The notes under the pieces: generated by a model | What the model was told of the DNA's origin: nothing | Database searches by the model: none | The model's input: the letters and a program-made list of their open reading frames with translations, nothing else | Position numbers and translations under genes: made by a program | In this document: positions 9,793 to 18,356 of the stretch, piece by piece | Layout of the letters: each line of letters begins with the position of its first letter | How positions within the stretch are numbered: position 1 is the first letter of the stretch | Assembly: GCF_029761935.1 (NCBI RefSeq) | Contig: NZ_CP121699.1 | Location: forward strand, 1,054,001 to 1,118,000 | Direction: 5' to 3' | DNA length: 64,000 nucleotides | From: Microbacterium testaceum | GTDB lineage: Bacteria > Actinomycetota > Actinomycetes > Actinomycetales > Microbacteriaceae

Positions 9793-9798
9793 TAGGGT
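9793..9798 (+). promoter_or_regulatory. -10 hexamer TAGGGT of the Nudix gene (leaderless)
   Basis: TAGGGT-N6-ATG; no ribosome binding site precedes the start. Confidence 0.6.
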
Positions 9799-9804
9799 GG
9801 CGTC

Positions 9805-10341
9805 ATGGCCTGGACCACCCGCGCATCGCGCACCGTCTACGAGAACCGCTGGATCCACGTGCGCGAGGACGAGGTGACCGGTCCCCACGGCGACGGCATC
9901 TACGGCGTCGTGCGGATGCAGCATCCGGCCGTCTTCGTCGTGGCCATCGACGATGACGAGCGCGTGTGCCTCGTCGAACTGGAGCGGTACACGACGGGAC
10001 GATCGCTCGAGATCCCCGCGGGCGGTTCCGACGGGGAGGATCCGCTCGTGGCCGCGAAGCGCGAGCTCCTCGAAGAAACCGGGGTCACGGCATCCGAGTG
10101 GATCCCCCTCGGCCGGATGAACGCCCTCAACGGCATCGCCGACGCCCCCGAGTACGTCTTCCTCGCGAGAGGGCTGAAGACGACGGATGCCACGCAGTCG
10201 CAGTCCGAGGAGGGCATCGACGCGGTCCGGTGGGTGCCGTTCGCCGAGGCGCTCGCCCTCGTCGCCGACGGCACCGTCACGGACGGCGAGACGATCGGCG
10301 CGCTCGCTCTCGCCGGGATCCGGCTCGGCCGCTTCCGCTGA
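9805..10341 (+). CDS. Nudix hydrolase, ADP-ribose pyrophosphatase-like
   Basis: Probably cleaves ADP-ribose or a related nucleotide sugar. The 178 residues contain RYTTGRSLEIPAGG followed by the Nudix helix KRELLEETGV (~85-96), as in the ADP-ribose pyrophosphatase subgroup, where EIPAG immediately precedes the box. The box is one residue shorter than the canonical GX5EX7REUXEEXGU: only four residues separate the leading Gly from the first Glu (GGSDGE). The catalytic REXXEE core is intact, so activity is plausible. The start ATG has no Shine-Dalgarno. The gene is alone on the plus strand, convergent with the SDR-dfrA-thyA operon. Confidence 0.88.
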   Translation: MAWTTRASRTVYENRWIHVREDEVTGPHGDGIYGVVRMQHPAVFVVAIDDDERVCLVELERYTTGRSLEIPAGGSDGEDPLVAAKRELLEETGVTASEWIPLGRMNALNGIADAPEYVFLARGLKTTDATQSQSEEGIDAVRWVPFAEALALVADGTVTDGETIGALALAGIRLGRFR

Positions 10342-10361
10342 GCCGTTCCCGGGTCGAGCGG

Positions 10362-11117
10362 TCAGCGCCCGCGCGACGCCGCCGCGACCACCACCGCGTC
10401 GGGCAGCAGCCGAGACGCGCCGACGAGCGCCTTGTACCGCCACGACGGCACCGAGACCGATCGCCCGCGGGCCGCGTCGCGCAGCCCCTCGCGCACGACG
10501 GTCGCGGCGTCGAGCCACATGCCGTTCGGCACGCCCTCCTGCCCCGGCGGCAGCCCCAGGCGGGCATGGAAGTCCGTGTGGACGAAACCGGGGCAGACCG
10601 CCGTCACCGTGACCCCGCGCGGGCGGTAGACCACGTTCGCCCAGCGGCTGAACGAGATGAGCCACCCCTTCACGGCGCCGTACGTGCCGCGCGGGACGAA
10701 TCCCGCCACCGAGGCGACGTTCACGATGCGGCCGCTCCCCCGCTCGAGCATCGCGGGGAGCGCTGCGTGCATCAGCCGCATCGCCGCTTCGACGTGCAGG
10801 CGCAGGTGGCGCACCTCGTCGTCGACGGCGTTCTTCTCGAAGGCCAGGTCGAGGCCGAAGCCCGCGTTGTTGACGAGCACGTCGATGCCTCCCGCGGCAA
10901 GTCGCTCTTCGACGACGGCGAGCGCGTCGGCGTCGAGCAGATCGGCGGCGAGCACCTCGACGTCGACGCCGTGCGCCGCGCGGATCCCCTCTGCGACCTC
11001 GTCGAGCGCCGCGCGGTCGCGCGCCACCAGCACGAGTCCCGCTCCCCGTGCGGCGAGCCGGCGGGCGAACTCGGCGCCGAGGCCGGAGCTCGCTCCCGTG
11101 ATGAGCGCGGTGGCCAT
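10362..11117 (-). CDS. Short-chain dehydrogenase/reductase
   Basis: An NAD(P)-dependent oxidoreductase of the classical SDR type, 251 residues, substrate unknown. The cofactor motif TGASSGLG is at residues 7-14, NNAG at ~87-90, the catalytic Ser in IVNVASVAG (~135-140), and YGAVK supplies Tyr and Lys (~150-154). VLVARD after the second strand, with basic residues, suggests NADPH preference (inference). The gene begins one base after the dfrA stop, so it is the last gene of a thyA-dfrA-SDR operon. No membrane anchor is visible. Confidence 0.9.
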   Translation of the reverse strand: MATALITGASSGLGAEFARRLAARGAGLVLVARDRAALDEVAEGIRAAHGVDVEVLAADLLDADALAVVEERLAAGGIDVLVNNAGFGLDLAFEKNAVDDEVRHLRLHVEAAMRLMHAALPAMLERGSGRIVNVASVAGFVPRGTYGAVKGWLISFSRWANVVYRPRGVTVTAVCPGFVHTDFHARLGLPPGQEGVPNGMWLDAATVVREGLRDAARGRSVSVPSWRYKALVGASRLLPDAVVVAAASRGR

Positions 11118-11118
11118 G

Positions 11119-11619
11119 TCACTCCCCCGGTCTGCGGTAGGTCTCGAAGCGATACCGGATGCCGCTGCGCGAGGTGTGCCACCCCTCTTCGGGGTCGGCG
11201 GCAGCGAGGCTCCACCCGTCGGTGGAGGGCGCGCGCGTGTCGCCCTCGACCGCGACGTCGAGGCGGGTGATCTCGAGCAGGTCGGCGCGGTCGATCGCGG
11301 CGGCGTAGAGCATGCCCCCGCCGATCACCCAGACCTCGTCGCCCGTGGCGAGATCGAGGGCCTCGTCGAGCGATCCCGCGCGTTCGGCACCGTCGTCGGC
11401 CCAGTCGGCGGCGCGCGTCACGACGATGTTGCGCCGCCCCGGCAGGGGGCGGAAGCGCGGCGGGAGCGACTCCCAGGTGCGACGCCCCATGACGACCTCG
11501 GCCTGTCCCGTGATCTCGCGGAAGTGGGCCATGTCTTCGGGCACGTGCCACGGCATGCCGCCGTCGGCGCCGATCACACCGTCGTGCGCCTGGGCCCAGA
11601 CGAGGCCGACCGTGGTCAT
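11119..11619 (-). CDS. folA: Dihydrofolate reductase
   Basis: Reduces dihydrofolate to tetrahydrofolate with NADPH, regenerating the folate used up by ThyA. The 166 residues start [30 protein letters not shown], the usual N-terminal sheet with the MPW motif and an acidic residue at 29. [12 protein letters not shown] (cofactor phosphate site) and [13 protein letters not shown] (the conserved GG turn) are present. The ATG at 11619 overlaps the thyA stop by 4 nt, indicating translational coupling, and the SDR gene follows one base after the stop. Confidence 0.96.
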   Translation of the reverse strand: MTTVGLVWAQAHDGVIGADGGMPWHVPEDMAHFREITGQAEVVMGRRTWESLPPRFRPLPGRRNIVVTRAADWADDGAERAGSLDEALDLATGDEVWVIGGGMLYAAAIDRADLLEITRLDVAVEGDTRAPSTDGWSLAAADPEEGWHTSRSGIRYRFETYRRPGE

Positions 11620-12425
11620 ACCGCGACGGCTCCGCGGATCGCCGGGTGGTGCTGGTAGTCCTCGACCACGATGTCGTCGTAGGTGTAGTCGAAGATCGAC
11701 TCCGGCGTGCGCGTGAAGCGCAGGGTCGGGTAGGGGTAGGGGTCGCGCGTGAGCTGCTCGGCGACCTGCTCGCGGTGGTTGTCGTAGACGTGGCAGTCGC
11801 CGCCGGTCCAGACGAACTCGCCGGGCTCGAGGCCCGTCTGCTGCGCGACCATCAGGGTCAGCAGCGCGTAGGAGGCGATGTTGAACGGCACCCCGAGGAA
11901 CATGTCGGCGCTGCGCTGGTACAGCTGGCACGAGAGCTTGCCGTCGGCGACGTAGAACTGGAACAGGGCGTGACAGGGCGCCAGCGCCATGTCGGGGATG
12001 TCGGCCGGGTTCCAGGCCGACACGATGAGCCGGCGCGAGTCGGGGTCGCGTCGGATCTGCTCGATCACCTGTGAGATCTGATCGATCGTGCCGCCGTCGG
12101 CGGTGGGCCACGATCGCCACTGCACGCCGTACACGGGGCCGAGCTCGCCGTCGGCGTCGGCCCACTCGTCCCAGATCGTGACGCCGTTGTCCTTCAGCCA
12201 CGACACGTTCGACTCGCCACGCAGGAACCACAGCAGTTCGTACACGATCGACTTCAGGTGCACGCGCTTGGTGGTGATGAGGGGGAACCCCTCGGCGAGG
12301 TCGAAACGGATCTGGCGCCCGAACACGCTCGTGGTGCCTGTTCCCGTGCGATCGGACTTGTGCACGCCCGTCTCGAGCACGTCGCGGAGAAGGTCTTCGT
12401 AGGGGGTCGGGATGTCGGCGGTCAC
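11616..12425 (-). CDS. thyA: Thymidylate synthase
   Basis: Methylates dUMP to dTMP using methylene-tetrahydrofolate. It is 269 residues from this start. [20 protein letters not shown] (dUMP-phosphate Arg), [20 protein letters not shown] and the catalytic Cys in [11 protein letters not shown] are all present, as is the [20 protein letters not shown] signature. Two GTG codons compete. The one at 12425 has TATCGT 7 nt upstream, matching the leaderless pattern seen at other genes here; the GTG at 12434 would add three residues. The gene heads the thyA-dfrA-SDR operon and is divergent from the thioredoxin-like gene. Confidence 0.95.
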   Translation of the reverse strand: MTADIPTPYEDLLRDVLETGVHKSDRTGTGTTSVFGRQIRFDLAEGFPLITTKRVHLKSIVYELLWFLRGESNVSWLKDNGVTIWDEWADADGELGPVYGVQWRSWPTADGGTIDQISQVIEQIRRDPDSRRLIVSAWNPADIPDMALAPCHALFQFYVADGKLSCQLYQRSADMFLGVPFNIASYALLTLMVAQQTGLEPGEFVWTGGDCHVYDNHREQVAEQLTRDPYPYPTLRFTRTPESIFDYTYDDIVVEDYQHHPAIRGAVAV

Positions 12426-12432
12426 GGCCTTC

Positions 12433-12438
12433 ACGATA
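12433..12438 (-). promoter_or_regulatory. -10 hexamer TATCGT of thyA
   Basis: TATCGT-N7-GTG, one base longer than the usual spacing, so the start choice in thyA depends on it. Confidence 0.45.
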
Positions 12439-12562
12439 CCCGCGACGGGCTCGCGACGGGGGGCGCGGGGCGACGACGGTGGACGGTGGAGGCCTGCGCA
12501 CGCCGTGGGGAGAAGGGTTCGTCACGGGAGGACTCATCGGCCCTCCCCGCGCTCTCGCCCGT

Positions 12563-12568
12563 TAGCGT
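12563..12568 (+). promoter_or_regulatory. -10 hexamer TAGCGT of the thioredoxin-like gene
   Basis: TAGCGT-N8-GTG; no Shine-Dalgarno lies in between. Confidence 0.5.
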
Positions 12569-12576
12569 TGACGGTC

Positions 12577-13014
12577 GTGGACGTGACCTTCGCTCTTCTG
12601 GCCGCCGGGGCGCTCGTCGTACTGACGACGATCGCCGGTCTCGTGTTCCGGCGCCGCCAGGGGCGCGCGCGCACCGTCGATTCGGTCGAGGCGGTCGATC
12701 CCGCCCTGCTCGGCGCCGCGAGTCTCGGGCCGGAGGCGACCCTCGTGCAGTTCAGCACCGAGATCTGCTCCCGCTGCCCCGGGGTGCGCCGCGTGCTCAC
12801 GCAGATCGCCGACTCTCGCGACGGCGTCAGCTACGTCGACGTCGACCTCACCCATCGGCCCGACCTCGCTCAGCACTTCCGCGTGCTGCAGACCCCCACC
12901 ACCCTCGTCCTCGACCGGCGCGGGGTGATCCGCACCCGCTTCGGGGGCACTCTCGAACGCGCCGCGGTCGAGAACGAGCTGACCCGCCTGCAGAAGGAGC
13001 CCACCCGTGCCTGA
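12577..13014 (+). CDS. Membrane-anchored thioredoxin-like protein
   Basis: A predicted thiol-disulfide protein of 145 residues. One N-terminal membrane segment (~5-24) is followed by a basic RRRQGR stop-transfer, so the thioredoxin fold is predicted on the cytoplasmic side (inference from the positive-inside rule). The active site is C64-S-R-C67 followed by Pro, in FSTEICSRCPGVRRVL; the cis-Pro region is LQTPTTLVLD. The GTG at 12577 is chosen because TAGCGT lies just upstream; longer in-frame extensions read as unrelated sequence. It overlaps the DUF4395 gene by 8 nt, and an OsmC gene follows, forming a small sulfur-redox group. Confidence 0.85.
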   Translation: MDVTFALLAAGALVVLTTIAGLVFRRRQGRARTVDSVEAVDPALLGAASLGPEATLVQFSTEICSRCPGVRRVLTQIADSRDGVSYVDVDLTHRPDLAQHFRVLQTPTTLVLDRRGVIRTRFGGTLERAAVENELTRLQKEPTRA

Positions 13015-13579
13015 CACCTCGCGCATCGATGCTCGCGGCCCGCGCTTCGCGGCATCCATCACCGCCGTCCTCCTCCTCGTGGCGACCGTCCTCAGCCTGA
13101 TCGGCATCTCGACGCGGCGCGGCGCTTACGGGTGGTTCGCCTACCAACCTCTGGCCGACGCGACCTTCCGCCCCGATGGCTGGGCCGTGCAGCAGCTACC
13201 CCTTCTGGACCGCATCGCGGACCCGGGCTTCGTCCTGGTGCTCGTGATCGCGCTGCTGTTCGTCTGGGGCGTCGCCTCTCCGCGCACAGCGCCGTGGGGC
13301 GTGCTCTACCGACGGGTCGTGCAGCCCCGCCTCGCGGCGCCGACCGAGTTCGAAGACCCGCGCCCGCCCCGCTTCGCCCAGGGCGTGGGGCTCGTCGTCA
13401 CCGCAGCCGGACTTCTCCTCCACCTCGCCGGGGTGCCCTGGGCGCTGCCGATCGCGGCGGCCATGGCGTTCGTCGCGGCGTTCCTCAACGCGGTCTTCGG
13501 ACTGTGCCTCGGATGCCAGCTCTACCTCGTTCTGCAGCGCGCGGGACTCATCGGGCGACGCGGCCCCGCCGCTGTTTGA
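13007..13579 (+). CDS. DUF4395 family membrane protein
   Basis: A 190-residue membrane protein of unknown function. It begins with GTG at 13007 inside the last codons of the thioredoxin-like gene. Hydrophobic segments lie at about 17-35, 73-91, 123-141 and 145-167. The C-terminal motif FGLCLGCQLYL, with two cysteines three apart at the membrane face, is the hallmark of DUF4395. The family is often found beside thioredoxin-like or rhodanese proteins, so a redox partner role is plausible but unproven. Residues RGPRFAASITA at the start are also typical. Confidence 0.85.
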   Translation: MPDTSRIDARGPRFAASITAVLLLVATVLSLIGISTRRGAYGWFAYQPLADATFRPDGWAVQQLPLLDRIADPGFVLVLVIALLFVWGVASPRTAPWGVLYRRVVQPRLAAPTEFEDPRPPRFAQGVGLVVTAAGLLLHLAGVPWALPIAAAMAFVAAFLNAVFGLCLGCQLYLVLQRAGLIGRRGPAAV

Positions 13580-13684
13580 GCGTCGTCGAGCAAAGGCCTG
13601 TCAAGACCCGAAGAGTGCCGTCCGCGCTCACTAGGCTGGCCGCGTCGCGGTCGCCCCGACCGCGCCGAGACAACGGAGGTTCCC

Positions 13685-14110
13685 ATGGCCGTCACGAGCG
13701 AAGCCACCACCGCCTGGAAGGGCAGCTTGTTCGAAGGATCGGGTGAGGTCACGTTCACCTCCTCGGGCATCGGCACGTTCGACGTGAACTGGAAGGCCCG
13801 CAGCGAAGGCTCGAGCTCGGTCACCACCCCCGAGGAACTTCTCGCCGGTGCGCACTCGTCGTGCTTTAGCATGGCGCTCTCGAACGCCCTCGCCGACAAC
13901 GGCACCCCGCCCGAGTCGGTCGACGCGACCGCGTCGATCACCTTCAAGCCCGGCACCGGCATCACCGGCAGCCACCTCAACGTGAACGCGGTCGTGCCCG
14001 GGCTCGACGACGAGACGTTCCAGAAGATCGCCGCGGATGCCAAGGCGAACTGCCCCGTGTCGCAGGCGCTCGCGGGCATCGACATCACCCTCGAGGCCAC
14101 GCTTGCCTGA
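13685..14110 (+). CDS. OsmC family peroxiredoxin
   Basis: A thiol peroxidase of the OsmC/Ohr superfamily, 141 residues. The two catalytic cysteines are in AGAHSSCFSMALS (C60) and ANCPVSQAL (C123), the OsmC pattern. The WKG and EELLAGAHSSC motifs favour OsmC over Ohr. It acts on organic or hydrogen peroxide in the cytoplasm. The ATG at 13685 follows GGAGGTTCCC; a TAGGCT hexamer at ~13632-13637 suggests its own promoter with a ~40-nt leader. The stop overlaps the TTG start of the next gene by 8 nt. Confidence 0.93.
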   Translation: MAVTSEATTAWKGSLFEGSGEVTFTSSGIGTFDVNWKARSEGSSSVTTPEELLAGAHSSCFSMALSNALADNGTPPESVDATASITFKPGTGITGSHLNVNAVVPGLDDETFQKIAADAKANCPVSQALAGIDITLEATLA

Positions 14111-15023
14111 GACCCCGGCCCGACGCGTCGTCCTTGCCGGCGCGTCGGGCCTCATCGGGTCGGCCCTGCTCGACTCGCTGCGCGGCGACGGCGTCGAAGT
14201 CACCTCGCTCGTGCGCCACGAGCCGACCGCCCCGCACGAGGTGCAGTGGCTGCAGGATGCCACCCCGCTCGACCCCGACGTGATCGCCGGGGCCGACGCC
14301 GTGGTGTGCCTGAACGGCGCGTCGATCGGGCACTTCCCCTGGACCCCCTCGTACAAGAGCACCCTGCTCTGGTCGCGTATCACCCCGACGCGCACCCTGG
14401 CCGCCGCGGTCCGCGCGCTGGGCGCAGACGCCCCGGCGCTCGTGAACGCAAGCGCGACCGGCTTTTACGGTTCGCAGCCCGGAGCCGTCCTGACCGAGGC
14501 CTCGAAGCGGGGCACGGGCCTACTCGCCGACATCTGCGTCGATTGGGAGCACGAGGCACGTGCCGCCGGAGATTCGGCGCGGGTGGCGATGCTGCGCACC
14601 GCCCCCGTCGTGCACGAGCAGGGAGTGCTCAAGCCCCTCCTCCTGCTGACCAAGCTCGGCATCTCGGGCCCGATCGGCCGCGGCACCCAGGTGTGGCCGT
14701 GGATCTCGCTCGACGACGAGGTGCGCGCGATCCGCCACGTCATCGATTCCGATCTGTCGGGACCCGTCAACCTCACCGGTCCCACGCGCGCGACGGCGAA
14801 CGACCTCGGTTTCGCCCTCGCCCGCCGCATGAATCGTCCGTACCTCGTGCGCGCGCCGATCTGGGGCGTGAAGCTCGCCCTCGGCTCCGACGCGACCGAG
14901 GCGCTGCTCACCTCTGACGCCGACGTGCGCCCGACAGCCCTCGAGGACAGCGGGTTCAGATTCTCTCACCGCACGGTCGAAGAGGCCGTGGCCTCGGCCG
15001 TGCCGGCGCACGACGCCGCCTGA
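14103..15023 (+). CDS. TIGR01777 family epimerase (NAD-dependent, YfcH/SDR39U1-like)
   Basis: An extended SDR-type NAD(P)-binding protein of 306 residues with unknown substrate. LAGASGLIGSALLDSL near the N-terminus is the cofactor loop. VCLNGASIGHFPW, ALVNASATGFYG and LRTAPVVHEQGVLKPLLLLTKLG are characteristic of TIGR01777; a C-terminal DUF1731-like region (LVRAPIWGVKLALGSDATEALLTSDADVRP) follows. The TTG at 14103 is chosen because homology starts directly after it and it overlaps the osmC stop by 8 nt; longer frames give unrelated sequence. Translation is probably coupled to osmC. Confidence 0.9.
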   Translation: MPETPARRVVLAGASGLIGSALLDSLRGDGVEVTSLVRHEPTAPHEVQWLQDATPLDPDVIAGADAVVCLNGASIGHFPWTPSYKSTLLWSRITPTRTLAAAVRALGADAPALVNASATGFYGSQPGAVLTEASKRGTGLLADICVDWEHEARAAGDSARVAMLRTAPVVHEQGVLKPLLLLTKLGISGPIGRGTQVWPWISLDDEVRAIRHVIDSDLSGPVNLTGPTRATANDLGFALARRMNRPYLVRAPIWGVKLALGSDATEALLTSDADVRPTALEDSGFRFSHRTVEEAVASAVPAHDAA

Positions 15024-15139
15024 CGGGACGGGGGGGGAGGGCGGACGCTTGTTGCGGCCCCCTCCCCTCTGCCGCCCGGGGCACCAGGGGGCGGAAGCGG
15101 CTCGTCGGAGCCGTAGAGCGGTGTTCCGCGCAGAAGCTC

Positions 15140-15592
15140 TCAGGCGGCGCGGCGCTCGGACGTCTCGAGACGGATGGCCGTGCGGATCGCATCACGTGCG
15201 CGCCGACGGTCGCCCGCCGCGTCGTACGCGAGGCCCAGCCGGTAGCGCGCGCGCCAGTCGTCGGGGTGTTCTTCGACGTCCGCCCGGTAGCGCGGGAACA
15301 GCGCGTCGCCGTCTTCGCGTTCGATGCGTCCGCTCGGGCGCACGGGGAGGTCTTCGTCGGGCAGTCCGCCCTCGGCATCCAACCGCTCCCCCAGCTGCTG
15401 GGCGCGCACACCGAACCACAGTTCGCGGCCGATCGCCCAGATCGCCAGGGCCGGGAGCACGAGTAGCGCCACGCCCATCACGACGCCGACGGTCTCTCCG
15501 CTCGTCAGCAGAACGATCGCTCGCTGCCCCGCGAGCACGACGTACATCAGCAGCAGCACCGTCATGACGGCGACCGCGACGCGCACTCTCAT
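15140..15592 (-). CDS. Membrane protein with a TPR-like C-terminus, hypothetical
   Basis: A 150-residue protein of unknown function. Two hydrophobic segments (~5-22 and 33-54) are followed by a soluble stretch, and the C-terminus DWRARYRLGLAYDAAGDRRRARDAIRTAI reads as one tetratricopeptide repeat (~112-142). The ATG overlaps the dapB stop by 4 nt, so it is translated after dapB; the same kind of gene often follows dapB in related actinobacteria (inference from memory). It is convergent with the TIGR01777 gene. A short G-tract/C-tract hairpin near 15031-15067 lies between the two. Confidence 0.75.
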   Translation of the reverse strand: MRVRVAVAVMTVLLLMYVVLAGQRAIVLLTSGETVGVVMGVALLVLPALAIWAIGRELWFGVRAQQLGERLDAEGGLPDEDLPVRPSGRIEREDGDALFPRYRADVEEHPDDWRARYRLGLAYDAAGDRRRARDAIRTAIRLETSERRAA

Positions 15593-16401
15593 GCGCTGGT
15601 GACGCCCGCGACCTGGCCCGACACGTCGCCGTCGGCGATCGGAGCCTCGGGCGCCAGGGGACGCGTCCGCACGCCGATGTCGATGAAGCTGTCGAGACCG
15701 ACGTGCACGCCGCGCGCGTCGCGCGCTGCGGCCAGGGCGATCCGGATGCCGGGAGCGTAGGCCTTGGCGGGCTCGATCGTGTCGTGGAGGATCGTCAGCG
15801 ACTCCCCCGCCCCCGAGAGCACCGTCTCTTGGCGGGCGACGACACCCGGGCGACGCAGAGAGTGAATGGGGACGGATGCGACGCGCTGTCCGCGGGCACG
15901 CTGGTCGACGTGGGGAGACTCGACGGGGCCGACGTCGGCCCGCGCCGCCGCGATGAGCTCGGCGGTGCGCACCGCCGTCCCGCTGGGAGAATCGATCTTC
16001 GTCTCGTGGTGGGCCTCGACGATCTCGATCGAGGGGAAGAACGGGGCCGCCGCCGCCGCGAGGGCGCTGCCGATCACCGAACCGAGCGAGAAGTTGGGGA
16101 TGAACACGGCGCCCGTTCCGCTGGCATCCACCAACGATCGGACGAGGGCGATGCGCTCGTTCGACCAACCCGACGTGCCCACCAGGACGTTGATGCCGCG
16201 CTCGACCGCCGCACGGACGACGTCGATCGAGACGGCGGGGGTCGTCGCGTCGATCACGAGATCGGCGCCGTCCATCCCGCTGAGCGGAGAGGCCGAGGTG
16301 AGCACCGCGGTGACCTCGTAGCCCTCTTCGGCCTCGACGACCGCCCTGATCACCCCGCCGAGCTTTCCGGTTCCGCCCACGATGGCCACACGCGTCGTCA
16401 T
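15589..16401 (-). CDS. dapB: 4-hydroxy-tetrahydrodipicolinate reductase
   Basis: NAD(P)H-dependent second enzyme of the DapA pathway to diaminopimelate and lysine. The 270 residues start with the cofactor loop VAIVGGTGKLGG. The active-site motif EAHHETKIDSPSGTA carries H131, H132 and K135. GTSGW and PNFSLGSVIG are also typical. There is no Shine-Dalgarno at the ATG; TAGGCT lies 6 nt upstream. The TPR-like gene follows with an ATGA overlap. thyA is nearby in many actinobacteria and lies 3.2 kb away here. Confidence 0.96.
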   Translation of the reverse strand: MTTRVAIVGGTGKLGGVIRAVVEAEEGYEVTAVLTSASPLSGMDGADLVIDATTPAVSIDVVRAAVERGINVLVGTSGWSNERIALVRSLVDASGTGAVFIPNFSLGSVIGSALAAAAAPFFPSIEIVEAHHETKIDSPSGTAVRTAELIAAARADVGPVESPHVDQRARGQRVASVPIHSLRRPGVVARQETVLSGAGESLTILHDTIEPAKAYAPGIRIALAAARDARGVHVGLDSFIDIGVRTRPLAPEAPIADGDVSGQVAGVTSA

Positions 16402-16407
16402 ACGTCC

Positions 16408-16413
16408 AGCCTA
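16408..16413 (-). promoter_or_regulatory. -10 hexamer TAGGCT of dapB (leaderless)
   Basis: TAGGCT-N6-ATG on the minus strand. Confidence 0.6.
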
Positions 16414-16464
16414 GGCGCGAGCGCACGGCGTCGCGGCGTTATCCACAGACGCGCCGCGCGAGGC

Positions 16465-17067
16465 TCAGACCGGAAGCGGGTCGACCAGCCCCGTGCGCAG
16501 CTCGACCGGCAGGTGCGCGAGGTCGTTGTGCGACAGGAGGGTCCAGGGCCGGCCCTTCTTCTGCGCGATGACCGTCAGACCGCAGTAGGCCTGGTTGATG
16601 GTCATCCAGCGCCACTCGGGCGCCTGCAGCACCTCGCGGACGAACCACGAGATGACGAAGTTGTGCGTGATGACCAGCTCATGGACCTCACCGGCCTTGC
16701 GGGCGAGGAACTCGGCGGTGGCATCGGCCATCTGCGCGCGGCCCGCATCGATCTCGGCCTCGGTCACCGAGCCGAAGAAGGGCTCGAACACCGAGGGCGT
16801 CTCGGGCGTCATACCGGTGGGGATGCAATCGAACAGAAGCGCCGAGGACTCGGGAGTGACGGCGGGCAGACGGTCGGCGACGGCGCGGGCGGTCTGCGCC
16901 GCGCGTTCGAGAGGCGAGTGCCAGACGGCGTCGAGCGGGAGTCCGGACAGACGGTCGGCCAGCAGGGCGGCCTGACGCTGACCCCGCGGCGACAGCGGGC
17001 CGTCGGTGAGGCCGTGCTCGGCATCCTGGTGCTCGCCATGGCGCACCAGGTAGATGTAGTGCGTCAC
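16465..17067 (-). CDS. Histidine phosphatase family protein
   Basis: A phosphoglycerate-mutase-like phosphatase of 200 residues. The phosphohistidine motif LVRHGEHQ (R-H-G at ~9-11) opens the protein, SPLERAAQTARAV supplies the second Arg, and ELVITHNFVISW carries the second His. It lacks the insertions of true phosphoglycerate mutases, so a broad-specificity phosphatase is more likely; the substrate is unknown. The GTG at 17067 has GGAG about 8 nt upstream, and a TAGGCT hexamer near 17113 suggests a ~45-nt leader. It is separated by 63 nt from dapB and 79 nt from the aldo/keto reductase, all on the minus strand. Confidence 0.9.
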   Translation of the reverse strand: MTHYIYLVRHGEHQDAEHGLTDGPLSPRGQRQAALLADRLSGLPLDAVWHSPLERAAQTARAVADRLPAVTPESSALLFDCIPTGMTPETPSVFEPFFGSVTEAEIDAGRAQMADATAEFLARKAGEVHELVITHNFVISWFVREVLQAPEWRWMTINQAYCGLTVIAQKKGRPWTLLSHNDLAHLPVELRTGLVDPLPV

Positions 17068-17146
17068 GTCAGCTCACTCCGTCGTCGATCTGCCGTCCCC
17101 CGGCCCTCATCGACCAGCCTACGTCACACCCCCGACAGGGAGCCGA

Positions 17147-18172
17147 TCACTCCGCGGCGCGCGCGATATCCGAGAGGTGCGCCCGGCTGAGCCGCACGCC
17201 GACGGCGCGCATGCACTCCACGACGTGCCGGGGCGCGAAGGCGTTCACGATGGGCGCCGTCACGATCTTCTGAGCCAGCAGCCAGGCCACCGCCACCGCG
17301 GCATCCGGGAGGCCGAGTTCGCTGCCCACGGCGTCGAGGGCGCGCAGTACGCGCGAGCCCCGCCGGTTCAAGTGCGCGGCGACCTGCGTGCCGCGCACCG
17401 ACTGCGAGGACTGACCGCGAGTGCGGGTCTCGCCGGCCAGGAAGCCGTGAGCGAGCGGATGCGAGGGGGTCACGGCCATGTTCTGCGCCGAGGCGATGAG
17501 ACGCACGTCGCCTTCGAACTCCGAGCGGCGCAGCACGTTGTACGGCACGTCGAGCACCGTGATGCGCGGGTACCCCGCCGACGACAGGATGCGAGCCTCG
17601 ACGAGCTGGGCGGCGGTGTAGCCGTGCGCGCCGATCGCGCGCACCTTTCCCGCGTCGACGAGCCACTCGCTCGTGGCCAGGGTGTCCTCGAGGAGCGCCT
17701 TGTCGCCCCGGGCGGCGTCGAGCGACAGCACGTCGATGCGATCGGTGCCGAGGCGCGTGAGCGAGGCCTCGACGGCGCGCACGAGGTTGACGGAGTCGAG
17801 CCCGGGGTTGTCGGGGTGACCGCCGATGCGGACCGTCAGGACGGTGTCGTCGCGCATGCGGCGGGTGCGCAACCATTCGCCGATGATGAACTCGCTGCGC
17901 CCCGCTGCGTAGCTGTCGGCGGTGTGCAGCGCGTTGCCGCCGAGCTCGGCGTAGGCGTCGAGGATCTCGTGGCTCGCGCGCGCGTCGACGTTCCACCCGA
18001 ACTCTCCCCCGCCGAGGAACAGCGGGAAGACATCGAACCCCGTCTCGCCCAGCGGAACGCGCACGTGCGAACCCAACCCCGGCCCCTGCAGGGTGATGGG
18101 TGACGACGGGTGCGGGGCTCGATCTCGACGCAGGCGCGGCGTGGCCGTCTCATCGACGCCCGAGCCGCTCAT
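17147..18172 (-). CDS. Aldo/keto reductase homologue with altered catalytic tetrad
   Basis: A TIM-barrel AKR homologue of 341 residues. The fold is clear: GGNALHTADSYAAGRSEFIIGEWL (Asp and Tyr of the tetrad) and AVEASLTRLGTDRIDVLSLDAARGDK are typical strings. The usual TK-V-G is replaced by TVRIGG (Lys to Arg), and the usual LH-x-x-D by LDAARG (His to Asp). Two of four catalytic residues are therefore missing, so reductase activity is doubtful. The ATG at 18172 is preceded by GGAGAGGA; the in-frame GTG at 18190 overlaps that site and was rejected. It stands alone on the minus strand, downstream of pnp's terminator. Confidence 0.85.
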   Translation of the reverse strand: MSGSGVDETATPRLRRDRAPHPSSPITLQGPGLGSHVRVPLGETGFDVFPLFLGGGEFGWNVDARASHEILDAYAELGGNALHTADSYAAGRSEFIIGEWLRTRRMRDDTVLTVRIGGHPDNPGLDSVNLVRAVEASLTRLGTDRIDVLSLDAARGDKALLEDTLATSEWLVDAGKVRAIGAHGYTAAQLVEARILSSAGYPRITVLDVPYNVLRRSEFEGDVRLIASAQNMAVTPSHPLAHGFLAGETRTRGQSSQSVRGTQVAAHLNRRGSRVLRALDAVGSELGLPDAAVAVAWLLAQKIVTAPIVNAFAPRHVVECMRAVGVRLSRAHLSDIARAAE

Positions 18173-18356
18173 GGTGAGGTCCTCTCCCACAGTGCCGGGT
18201 GACGGTACGGAACAGCGCCCGTATCACCACGCCCCCCGACGTACTACGAGGCTAGGCCTTCCTCGTGACCGCTCCGTCGATTGCCCCGCCGCGCCGATAA
18301 ACATTGCGTAACGCTTCCGCGTCGCTCGCCACGTGCGTCACACCCGTCACACGACG

